Assembly (NCBI GenBank): GCA_002399265.1
Contig: DHDG01000047.1
Coordinates: 4,057 to 16,655 of the forward strand
Length of the DNA stretch: 12,599 bases
Origin: Firmicutes bacterium UBA4882
GTDB lineage: Bacteria; Bacillota; UBA4882
Reading direction: 5' to 3'
A model generated the notes under the pieces. The model was not told the origin of the DNA, did no database searches, and worked only from the letters and a program-made list of their open reading frames with translations. The position numbers and the translations under genes were made by a program. How positions within the stretch are numbered: the first letter of the stretch is position 1; each line of letters begins with the position of its first letter. Positions 1 to 5,624 of this stretch are shown piece after piece.

Positions 1-248
1 TCGGTTCGGCGACTCATATTCGCTTCGGAGCGACTGATCACTTCTCTAAAGCGCTCTGGCTCGAGCACTACCAAATCGTCCAAAGGAGCACTGGCCATCA
101 GGCGGAATTCAAAAGCCCGCAGCAAGGCTATTGCTGTGCCTGTCTTCGCCCCGCGTGACTCTGTTTCTTCAATCCGTTTAACATTGAATACGATATCCAT
201 GCCATAAGATTTGCGGCCGACATAATCGCCCGCTTTAATCGCAGACAT
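1..248 (-). CDS. yabG: Sporulation-specific protease YabG, N-terminal part (cut by left window edge)
   Basis: Only the first 82 codons are present and the frame is still open at base 1. The protein begins MSAIKAGDYVGRKSYGMDIV and continues through FRLMASAPLDDLVVLE. This matches the family start (a G-D-x-V-x-R-K-S-Y-x-x-D segment, then R-L-x-A-x-A-P-x-x-D-L). YabG is a cysteine-type peptidase (Peptidase_U57) made late in sporulation that trims spore-coat proteins, so the organism is probably a spore former. The ATG at 248-246 is preceded by a GAGGGGG ribosome site 9 nt upstream. It is the third gene of a minus-strand run rsmA-DUF458-yabG, an order close to B. subtilis ksgA-yabG. The start region lies inside a long inverted repeat (see 241-318). 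The catalytic part is outside the window, so activity cannot be judged. Confidence 0.86.
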   Translation of the reverse strand, partial: MSAIKAGDYVGRKSYGMDIVFNVKRIEETESRGAKTGTAIALLRAFEFRLMASAPLDDLVVLEPERFREVISRSEANMSRRT

Positions 249-318
249 AAAGACATGCCCCCTCTCATGGGAATCAATACCATCCTATGAGAGAGGGGCT
301 GGTCTTGCTTTATGTCGC
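241..318 (-). promoter_or_regulatory. Long imperfect inverted repeat enclosing the yabG ribosome site and start codon
   Basis: On the minus strand the arm at about 318-284 can pair with 270-241. The inner stem pairs CCCCTCTCTCAT with ATGAGAGGGG, and the outer stem pairs GACATAAAG with CTTTATGTC, with small bulges of 1-4 nt. The loop is about 11-15 nt. The arm nearer the gene contains the yabG GAGGGGG ribosome site and the ATG. No U-run follows on either strand, so it is not an obvious intrinsic terminator. Reading: an mRNA structure that hides the yabG start in transcripts read through from the upstream genes. The structure is seen; the function is inferred. Confidence 0.5.
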
Positions 319-368
319 AGTCACAACTTCAGGCAGCGCAGGCGCATAGGGCCACGCCACGCTTCGGG

Positions 369-839
369 CTACTTGGTGAATTTATCAGCTACTGTGGAAG
401 CACCGAAGGAATCTGGCTTGATACGGGCGTCAAAACCACTGCCAGTTACCATGCCAACTACTTCGCGGATCAATTCCTTCGTGCGCCCCTGTTCGCCCAC
501 ATCTAAGTGGATTTCGACATCCGGATGGCTGAAGCCATTTTCGGACAATCGTTCTGCCAGGCGGGACGCCACTCCCAGACTTTTAGCGGTTTCGAAAAAG
601 ATGCGCTGCTTAAATCCCTGCTTAAATTTTTCATATTCTCTATGATAAAAAAAGCGCGCGCCCTTACCTTCCCGGTGAATGATGACCGCGGTCACAAAGC
701 ATGTTTCATCGCGCGCCTGCGAATCCGTCCCGATAATCAGACGGTACTTGCGTTCAGGTTCTGCGGCAACATATGCCATAATGTCCTGAAACATTTCTTC
801 GAATCCCATACGACCGTATGTGGGGCTGTAAAAGTACAT
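369..839 (-). CDS. ykuK: YkuK-like RNase H-fold protein (DUF458)
   Basis: 156 residues, near the usual family length (about 160-170). It starts MYFYSPTYGRMGFEEMFQDI, carries the hallmark IGTDSQ at about residues 40-45, and ends with PDSFGASTVADKFTK, the family's conserved tail. The fold is RNase H-like, with the Asp of IGTDSQ at an active-site position; the cellular role is not established, and the link to sporulation is only by co-occurrence in spore formers. The ATG at 839 is chosen because AAAGGAGGTG lies 7-8 nt upstream. A longer in-frame opening reaching to 1031 would overlap rsmA and has no ribosome site. It follows rsmA by 28 nt, so the two are probably co-transcribed; yabG follows after 120 nt that hold the inverted repeat at 241-318. 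Confidence 0.85.
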   Translation of the reverse strand: MYFYSPTYGRMGFEEMFQDIMAYVAAEPERKYRLIIGTDSQARDETCFVTAVIIHREGKGARFFYHREYEKFKQGFKQRIFFETAKSLGVASRLAERLSENGFSHPDVEIHLDVGEQGRTKELIREVVGMVTGSGFDARIKPDSFGASTVADKFTK

Positions 840-867
840 GCAACGCACCTCCTTTTGGATTAGCAGT

Positions 868-1794
868 TCACTGGCAGTTCGCTCTGAAATCATGGACAGC
901 ATCGGCCAAAACGGCAAAATCATGAACGGAAAGCATCTCAGCCCGGGATTGCGGATGCAGGCCGGACTTTTCAAAAATGGCCAGCCATTCGGCGCGGCTG
1001 AATGGCCATGATCCGGAATTCTGGACGGCATTGATCATCGTCTTGCGACGTTGTGCGAATCCCATCCGCACCAACCGAAACAAGAGCCCCTCATCTTTTA
1101 CAGTTGTGCGGGGTTGGGCGGGCGGCGTGAGACGCAGGATGACCGATTGGACTTTGGGTGCCGGCATAAAAACCATCGGAGGTACGTCCGCGACGATCTC
1201 GGGGATACAATGAAACTGTACCGTCACTGACAAGATACCATAGTTTTTATTGCCGGGGCAGGCCATGACGCGGTCGGCAGCTTCCCGCTGCATCAAAAAG
1301 ACCATCGTCTGGAAAGGGATCCCGGATTCCAGGAGATACATCAGAATCGGGGTCGTAATATAATATGGCACATTAGCCACTACTTTTACATTTTTTAAGC
1401 TTTCCGAAGTGCGAGCGCGGGCGAGAGCGCCAGCTTCAGCGTCAGCACGAGCGCCAGCGCACAGGCCTGGCAGATCGGCTGTCAGAAAGTTCCCAGGAAT
1501 GATCGTGACGCGATCCTCAAATTCCGCCAGCGTATACTGCAATACCGGCAGCAATTGGTAATCGGATTCAAAGGCAATTACTTTTCCAGCCTGAGCGGCT
1601 AGCCCCTGGGTGAGCGTTCCGAGTCCTGGACCAATCTCCAACACCAGATCCTCACGTGACAACTGGGCTGCACCGGTAATTTTCCGCAGGATATTGGCAT
1701 CAATCAGGAAATTCTGGCCATATGATTTTTTTGCCTCCAGCCCAAAACGAGCCAAAATCTCGCGGATCACCTTTGGCGAAGTCAGGTTCTCCAT
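868..1794 (-). CDS. rsmA: 16S rRNA (adenine1518-N6/adenine1519-N6)-dimethyltransferase RsmA/KsgA
   Basis: 308 residues. RsmA uses S-adenosylmethionine to dimethylate two adjacent adenosines in the 3'-terminal hairpin of 16S rRNA during small-subunit maturation. Visible motifs: KKSYGQNFLID near residues 22-32, the SAM-binding LEIGPGLGTLT at 52-62, an acidic ribose-binding FESD near 75-78, the catalytic NVPYYITTPIL at 141-151 (family N-[LV]-P-Y-x-I), and AQRRKT at 247-252. The ATG at 1794 has AAAGGGG upstream at short spacing. Oddity: residues about 112-131, just before the NVPYY strand, are an Ala/Arg-rich insert not expected in the family and encoded by repetitive DNA. The gene heads the minus-strand run rsmA-DUF458-yabG. 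The usual upstream neighbour rnmV is absent. Confidence 0.95.
   Translation of the reverse strand: MENLTSPKVIREILARFGLEAKKSYGQNFLIDANILRKITGAAQLSREDLVLEIGPGLGTLTQGLAAQAGKVIAFESDYQLLPVLQYTLAEFEDRVTIIPGNFLTADLPGLCAGARADAEAGALARARTSESLKNVKVVANVPYYITTPILMYLLESGIPFQTMVFLMQREAADRVMACPGNKNYGILSVTVQFHCIPEIVADVPPMVFMPAPKVQSVILRLTPPAQPRTTVKDEGLLFRLVRMGFAQRRKTMINAVQNSGSWPFSRAEWLAIFEKSGLHPQSRAEMLSVHDFAVLADAVHDFRANCQ
1402..1461 (-). repeat. Hexamer-like low-complexity insert inside rsmA
   Basis: On the minus strand this stretch is built of degenerate 6-nt units of the GCGCTG / GCGCTC / GCTGAC type. The decamer GCTGGCGCTC occurs twice, 24 nt apart. It stays in frame and encodes about 20 Ala/Arg/Glu-rich residues between the NFLTADL strand and the catalytic NVPYY motif of RsmA. 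It resembles an expanded short tandem repeat that has drifted. Confidence 0.55.
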
Positions 1795-2029
1795 ACTTTC
1801 CCCTTTCGTGCGTCAGGTGTCAAAAGCGAATCCTTTCAACTAAATATGGTTCGTCGCAGCAGGCGCTGATCCTCTCGGAAATGTCCGGTCCGCAGGTAAA
1901 AAAATGGAAGGGGCGGAACTTTGGGGACGGTTCTAAAAGTGCCATATGGCAGTAAATGTGAAACGGCACTTTTAGAACCGTCCCCAAAGTTCCGCGTCTG
2001 CCGCGTTTCGCCCGCGCGTCTTTATTTAC
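1795..2029. other. Divergent gap between rsmA and the regulator gene, partly filled by the palindromic repeat
   Basis: The gap runs to 2106 and holds, in order, the rsmA leader (1795-1912), palindromic repeat copy 1 (1913-1995), a short AT-rich stretch, and the promoter, operator and ribosome site of the regulator. In the rsmA leader I see no convincing -35/-10 pair on the minus strand. A minus-strand reading of about 1822-1905 ends ACCDEPYLVERIRF then stop; it could be the remnant of a gene tail, but I recognise no family. Confidence 0.5.
1913..1995. repeat. Palindromic hairpin repeat, copy 1
   Basis: A perfect 31-bp inverted repeat (1913-1943 against 1965-1995) with a 21-nt loop. The arm core reads GGAACTTTGGGGACGG and continues TTCTAAAAGTGCC. 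The 29-bp core arm (1915-1943 and 1965-1993) is identical to both arms of the second copy at 5425-5535. No coding potential and no U-tract, so it is not a normal terminator. The composition resembles the GGGGACGGTTC-type hairpins I associate with REP/RAYT-like dispersed elements; that link is from memory and is not shown by this window. No transposase is present. Confidence 0.85.
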
Positions 2030-2058
2030 TTGACAACTATTAACGTCCAATATATATT
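2030..2058 (+). promoter_or_regulatory. Sigma-A-type promoter of the regulator-exporter genes
   Basis: TTGACA at 2030-2035, a 17-nt spacer, then TATATT at 2053-2058: a near-consensus vegetative promoter. It starts 34 nt after the hairpin repeat ends. The predicted start near 2065 leaves a leader of about 40 nt with an AAGGAGG ribosome site before the ATG at 2107. Confidence 0.8.
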
Positions 2059-2064
2059 AGACGT
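2043..2064. promoter_or_regulatory. 22-bp palindromic operator over the -10 box
   Basis: ACGTC (2043-2047), one unpaired base, AATATATATT (2049-2058), one unpaired base, GACGT (2060-2064). The two halves are complementary except at one pair. It covers the whole -10 box of the promoter at 2030-2058. Its size and AT-rich centre suit an ArsR-type winged-helix dimer, so the product of the gene at 2107 is the likely ligand (autorepression). The palindrome is seen; the binding is inferred. Confidence 0.65.
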
Positions 2065-2106
2065 ATAAGGTTTATTTGACGATTTAGGAAAAAGGAGGCA
2101 ATCGGT

Positions 2107-2724
2107 ATGACCAAACCACCACTCCAGCTCGAGTCCCTTCAGCAACTGAAGGCCTTGACGCACCCTCTGCGTCTGCAAATCCTTCAGTTGTTTTCAGGTC
2201 CGGAGCCGCTGTCTGTTCAGATGATTGCCCAGCGGCTGGAACAGCCGCACGGTAAAGTCCATTACCATGTCCGGGAGCTTGTGCAACACGGTTTTCTGGA
2301 AGAAGTGGAAGGACGCATAATCAATGGAATACAGGAACGACTATATAGCTTCTCTAGTCCGGGCTTTGAAGCTGCGACTAATATGTTCGACACTGAAGAA
2401 TGGCGGACCGCCATTAGTCAGACACGCCAATCTGTCCTGAACCATATTCACCATATGATTTCAGAAAATGCTGCCAAACATCCTTCCATTATGATCACAC
2501 TGAAGGAACTGTATATCACTGCCGCAGAGAAGGACGATCTACCCGCCAAGGTCGATGCCCTGCTGGCACCATATACCGTCCAGCGCCCGGGTCTGCAACC
2601 CGAGCCCTACATGGCACTTCTTTTTGGCGGATCAACAGAGAAGGACTCTGCTAATGTTGATCCTAGTATTGATGAGAAAAAGGGGTGCGAACATGACAAA
2701 AAAGAGTCAAGTTCAGAGTCTTAG
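2107..2724 (+). CDS. ArsR-like winged-helix transcriptional regulator
   Basis: 205 residues. An N-terminal winged-helix domain spans about residues 10-85: LKALTHPLRLQILQLF (helix 1), the helix-turn-helix SVQMIAQRLEQPHGKVHYHV, and a wing around GFLEEVEGRIINGIQERLY. The C-terminal 120 residues are mostly helical, without the ELCVCD metal motif of classical ArsR; the only Cys is in the extreme tail. It is therefore probably a drug- or metabolite-responsive regulator of the HTH_20-like group; the ligand is unknown. The ATG at 2107 has AAGGAGG 8 nt upstream. Its last 32 nt overlap the start of the first transporter, which suggests translational coupling and a role as local repressor of the exporters, acting through the palindrome at 2043-2064. 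Confidence 0.82.
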   Translation: MTKPPLQLESLQQLKALTHPLRLQILQLFSGPEPLSVQMIAQRLEQPHGKVHYHVRELVQHGFLEEVEGRIINGIQERLYSFSSPGFEAATNMFDTEEWRTAISQTRQSVLNHIHHMISENAAKHPSIMITLKELYITAAEKDDLPAKVDALLAPYTVQRPGLQPEPYMALLFGGSTEKDSANVDPSIDEKKGCEHDKKESSSES

Positions 2725-3979
2725 CGGGCTGACCTTTTTCCGGGCCTATCCTTCCTACACACGTTACTGGATTGCCAACACGATCAGCCGCATGGGCGAT
2801 AGTATCGACAGCATCGCCGTAATGTGGATGGTGCTCGAGCTAACCGGTTCCACACTGTTGATGGGCACTGTGATGCTATGCAACATGCTGCCTAACATTC
2901 TACTGGGGCCTTTCGCCGGAGTACTGGCCGACCGGTTCAACCGGAAGAAACTGATGATTTTCTCCGATATAGCGCGAGGTCTGTTAGTTACCGTATTAGC
3001 CATTTTGTTCATGACCGATCAGTTGGCCGTCTGGATGATATTTGTCGTTACCGCTCTAACTTCGATATTTGAAACCGCCCAGCATCCTGCCAGAGCGGCA
3101 GTCCGGCCATCACTGGTGCGTATCGAAGATTTGATCACCTCTAATTCAATGCACAGTTTCAGTGAAACCGCCGCTCAAATGATTGGCCTGGCCTGCGGCG
3201 GGGCAATCGTAGCGACGCTTGGGATCGGAGGAGCCTTATTAATCGACTTTCTAACTTTTATAATCTCAGCTTTGTTAATTTCATCGATCAAAATACCGTC
3301 CACCACTTCCTCTGACGGCCAAGGATCCGACCTTACCGTAGCGCAGTTTTTCAAAGATTTGGGTGAAGGACTGAATTACGTCCGCAGTACCCGTATCATT
3401 GTAATTTGTGCAGTCCTGGCCTGCCTGATCAATTTCCTTCTTGCTCCTTTAAATGTCTTGTTGCCGGTTTTCGCCAAAGTCAATCTCAATCTGGATGTGG
3501 TCAGCCTCTCATATGTCTTTCTCGCTGAGCCGATTTCCATGCTGCTAGCTTCTTTAGTGGTGAGTTTTATCACTAAGAAAATTGGCGAACGCTGGGCTTT
3601 ACGCGCTGGATTATTCCTGCTTGCCAGTGGTTCCATCTTGTTTTATTTTGTCAAAAGCGCACCAGGTGTCTTTGTCTGTCTCAGTATATTAATATTCGGT
3701 GTTCCGATTGCCTCTGCCGGATTACATACCATCATGCAGCGTAATACACCAGCGGATAAAATGGGCCGTGTTTCATCCGTAATGAGTACACTTAGCTTGG
3801 CAGCCATGCCTTTATCAACGGCCACCGCCGGTTTTTTGGGAGAAGTGATACCCCTTCCAGCGCTGTTTGCCCTGCTCGGTTCGCTAGTGGCGTTCTTTAC
3901 AGTTTTATTCACCTTTAACAGGACTTTTCGCTCCAATACTGTTTTAGGCGCTGCGGGCAAACTTGCCACAGATACATAA
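2693..3979 (+). CDS. MFS efflux transporter 1 (DHA3/MFS_3-like)
   Basis: 428 residues and about 12 hydrophobic segments, typical of a proton-driven drug exporter of the major facilitator superfamily in the cytoplasmic membrane. The loop between segments 2 and 3 carries the signature GPFAGVLADRFNRKKLM (motif A, G-x-x-x-D-R-x-x-R-[KR]). The N-terminal WIANTISRMGDSIDSIAVMW and the later RNTPADKMGRVSSVMS resemble MefA/EntS-type (DHA3) exporters; the substrate cannot be read. Start: the ATG at 2693 has AAAAGGGG 7 nt upstream and matches the start of the paralogue at 4118. An upstream in-frame ATG at 2555 lies deep inside the regulator gene and is rejected. It overlaps the regulator by 32 nt. It is closely related to the next gene. 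Confidence 0.88.
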   Translation: MTKKSQVQSLSGLTFFRAYPSYTRYWIANTISRMGDSIDSIAVMWMVLELTGSTLLMGTVMLCNMLPNILLGPFAGVLADRFNRKKLMIFSDIARGLLVTVLAILFMTDQLAVWMIFVVTALTSIFETAQHPARAAVRPSLVRIEDLITSNSMHSFSETAAQMIGLACGGAIVATLGIGGALLIDFLTFIISALLISSIKIPSTTSSDGQGSDLTVAQFFKDLGEGLNYVRSTRIIVICAVLACLINFLLAPLNVLLPVFAKVNLNLDVVSLSYVFLAEPISMLLASLVVSFITKKIGERWALRAGLFLLASGSILFYFVKSAPGVFVCLSILIFGVPIASAGLHTIMQRNTPADKMGRVSSVMSTLSLAAMPLSTATAGFLGEVIPLPALFALLGSLVAFFTVLFTFNRTFRSNTVLGAAGKLATDT

Positions 3980-4037
3980 ACAACAGTGGCCAGCAAGCGC
4001 CCAGTAAGCGCGGAGACAATAGGCGTATATTTGCCTT

Positions 4038-4066
4038 TTGACTATTTTTATACAATTTGGTATATT
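4038..4066 (+). promoter_or_regulatory. Promoter in front of the second MFS gene
   Basis: TTGACT at 4038-4043, a 17-nt spacer, TATATT at 4061-4066, in the 138-nt gap between the two transporter genes. The -10 box and spacer length match the regulator's promoter at 2030. A short inverted pair TATAC (4049-4053) and GTATA (4060-4064) overlaps the -10 box and might be a weaker operator, but it lacks the ACGT ends of the first one. The second exporter may thus be transcribed independently. Confidence 0.65.
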
Positions 4067-4117
4067 TGAAGAACGCTTCCAGCGCCTATCCTACTGATGA
4101 AAGAAGGGGACATGATC

Positions 4118-5425
4118 ATGACAACACTAACTAAAGGTCTTAGTGGATTAGCCTTTTTCCGTGCATATCCTTCTTACACACGTTATTGGATTGCCAACAC
4201 CATCAGCCGTATCGGGGATAGTATCGATAGTCTCGCCATAATGTGGATGGTTCTCGAACTGACGGGTTCCACACTGCTGATGGGTACTGTAATGGTATGC
4301 AACATGCTGCCAAATATCTTGTTGGGCCCTTTCGCCGGAGTACTGGCCGACCGGCTTAACCGGAAAAGGCTGATGATTATCTCCGATATAGCGCGAGGTC
4401 TGTTAGTCACGGTGTTGGCTTTTCTGTTTATGACAGATCATCTGGCCGTCTGGATGATATTTGTTGTCACTGCTCTTACTTCTGTATTTGAAACCGCTCA
4501 GCAACCGGCCAGAATGGCAGTTAGGCCATCACTCGTGCGCACTGAAGATTTGATCACCTCTAATTCAATGCACAGCTTCGGTGAAAATGCCGCCCAAATG
4601 ATTGGTCTGGCCTGTGCCGGAGCAATCATAGCGACGCTTGGTATCGGAGGAGCCTTATTAATCGACTTTCTAACTTTTGTGATCTCAGCTTTCTTGATCT
4701 CATCGATAAAAATACCGTCCCCCACCGCCTCGGACAGCCAAGGTTCCGTCCTTACTGTAGCGCAGTTTTTTAAGGATTTAGGCGAGGGGCTTAATTACGT
4801 CAGGAGTACCCGCATCATTGTAATCTGCGTAATTCTAGCCTGTCTGACTAATTTCTTCTTTGGGCCTATCAATGTTTTATTACCTGTTTTCGTCAAAGTT
4901 AACCTTAACCTGGATGTTACAGGGCTTTCGCAGGCCTTATTGGTCCAAACAGTTTTCATGTTGCTATCTTCTTTAATGGTCGGCTACATAGTGAGGAGAA
5001 TCGGAGAACGATGGGCTTTACGTTCAGGACTGCTCCTGATTGCCGGCGGGTATGCCTTAATGTATTTTGCCAAAAGTATACTAGCAGTCATTGCCTGTAT
5101 CAGCATTTTGGGACTCGGAGTTCCAGTTGCTTCTGCCGGATTGCATACAATTATACAGCGTAATACGCCGGCGGACAAAATGGGGCGGGTTTCAGCCGTA
5201 ATGAGTACACTTGTCTTGGCAGCTCTTCCTTTATCAACGGCTGCGGCCGGTTATTTGGGGGAAGTAATGCCCATTCCAACGCTATTTGGTCTCCTCGGTC
5301 TCCTACTCTTTATCTGCATATTATTACTCACTTCTAACAAGACCTTTCGCTCCCGGGCCGTCTTAGGCGCTATTGACCAAATTTCAACTAATGAACCATA
5401 CCCCCAAACCGATACCGAAATGTAG
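4118..5425 (+). CDS. MFS efflux transporter 2 (paralogue of transporter 1)
   Basis: 435 residues, about 12 membrane segments, with the same motif A (GPFAGVLADRLNRKRLM) and RNTPADKMGRVSAVMS region as its neighbour. By eye the N-terminal half is about 90% identical to transporter 1, while segments 7-12 differ much more (for example LSQALLVQTVFMLLSSLMVG against LSYVFLAEPISMLLASLVVS). It most probably arose by tandem duplication. The ATG at 4118 has AAGGGGA 7 nt upstream; in-frame ATGs at 4097 and 4112 have no ribosome site at workable spacing. It has its own promoter (4038-4066). The stop codon TAG at 5423-5425 shares its last base with the first base of the second palindromic repeat. Substrate unknown; multidrug-type export is inferred from the family only. 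Confidence 0.88.
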   Translation: MTTLTKGLSGLAFFRAYPSYTRYWIANTISRIGDSIDSLAIMWMVLELTGSTLLMGTVMVCNMLPNILLGPFAGVLADRLNRKRLMIISDIARGLLVTVLAFLFMTDHLAVWMIFVVTALTSVFETAQQPARMAVRPSLVRTEDLITSNSMHSFGENAAQMIGLACAGAIIATLGIGGALLIDFLTFVISAFLISSIKIPSPTASDSQGSVLTVAQFFKDLGEGLNYVRSTRIIVICVILACLTNFFFGPINVLLPVFVKVNLNLDVTGLSQALLVQTVFMLLSSLMVGYIVRRIGERWALRSGLLLIAGGYALMYFAKSILAVIACISILGLGVPVASAGLHTIIQRNTPADKMGRVSAVMSTLVLAALPLSTAAAGYLGEVMPIPTLFGLLGLLLFICILLLTSNKTFRSRAVLGAIDQISTNEPYPQTDTEM

Positions 5426-5535
5426 GAACTTTGGGGACGGTTCTAAAAGTGCCATGTACACTTTTGGGCAGACTCAAAAGTGCATTTATGGCATCAAATG
5501 GGAAATGGCACTTTTAGAACCGTCCCCAAAGTTCC
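5425..5535. repeat. Palindromic hairpin repeat, copy 2
   Basis: A perfect 31-bp inverted repeat (5425-5455 against 5505-5535) with a 49-nt loop. The 29-bp core arms are identical to those of copy 1 at 1913-1995. The loop holds a sub-hairpin (CACTTTTG at 5459-5466, CAAAAGTG at 5475-5482). Its 3' part matches the copy-1 loop and adjoining arm at about 21 of 26 positions in the same orientation. Copies 1 and 2 are therefore directly repeated relatives, with copy 1 shorter by about 28 nt. The right arm ends 7 nt before the NiaR operator. No U-tract follows, and no transposase gene is present. Confidence 0.85.
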
Positions 5536-5542
5536 CTCCCCC

Positions 5543-5572
5543 AGTCAACAGGTGTATATACAGCTGTTGACT
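5543..5572. promoter_or_regulatory. 30-bp near-perfect palindrome, predicted NiaR operator
   Basis: The left half 5543-5557 contains GTCAACAGGTGTAT and the right half 5558-5572 contains ATACAGCTGTTGAC. They are complementary at all but one pair. The ACAGGTGT core matches what I recall of NiaR (YrxA) sites in Firmicutes. The right half contains the -35 box of the promoter for niaR-nadABC, so binding would block RNA polymerase. NiaR represses with nicotinate as co-repressor. Confidence 0.8.
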
Positions 5573-5595
5573 ATTTTTTTTCGGCTGGTTATAAT
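5567..5595 (+). promoter_or_regulatory. Promoter of the niaR-nadABC operon
   Basis: TTGACT at 5567-5572, a 17-nt spacer, TATAAT at 5590-5595: near consensus. The expected transcription start is about 5602, only some 23 nt before the proposed niaR start. This means the ATG at 5594 lies inside the -10 box and is not in the mRNA. Confidence 0.85.
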
Positions 5596-5624
5596 GGATT
5601 CGACTCTGGAAAGGATGAAACGGC

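Noticed and set aside
312..863. Plus-strand open frames opposite the DUF458 gene
   Set aside because: Shadows of the minus-strand gene; no ribosome sites or family resemblance.
840..1031. N-terminal extension of the DUF458 gene
   Set aside because: It lies inside rsmA in another frame; AAAGGAGGTG fits the ATG at 839 exactly.
1811..1823. CGTCAGGTGTCAA near rsmA as a second NiaR half-site
   Set aside because: Only one half matches, there is no palindrome partner, and rsmA is not an NAD gene; chance is likely.
1913..1995. Hairpin repeats read as rho-independent terminators
   Set aside because: Neither copy is followed by a U-run on either strand, and the stem is far longer than usual.
2555..2692. 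N-terminal extension of transporter 1 from an ATG at 2555
   Set aside because: It overlaps the regulator gene in another frame, has no ribosome site, and the paralogue starts at the position equivalent to 2693.
4019..4089. Distant inverted pair ATAGGCG / CGCCTAT around the second exporter's promoter
   Set aside because: Only 7 bp with nearly 60 nt between; easily expected by chance.
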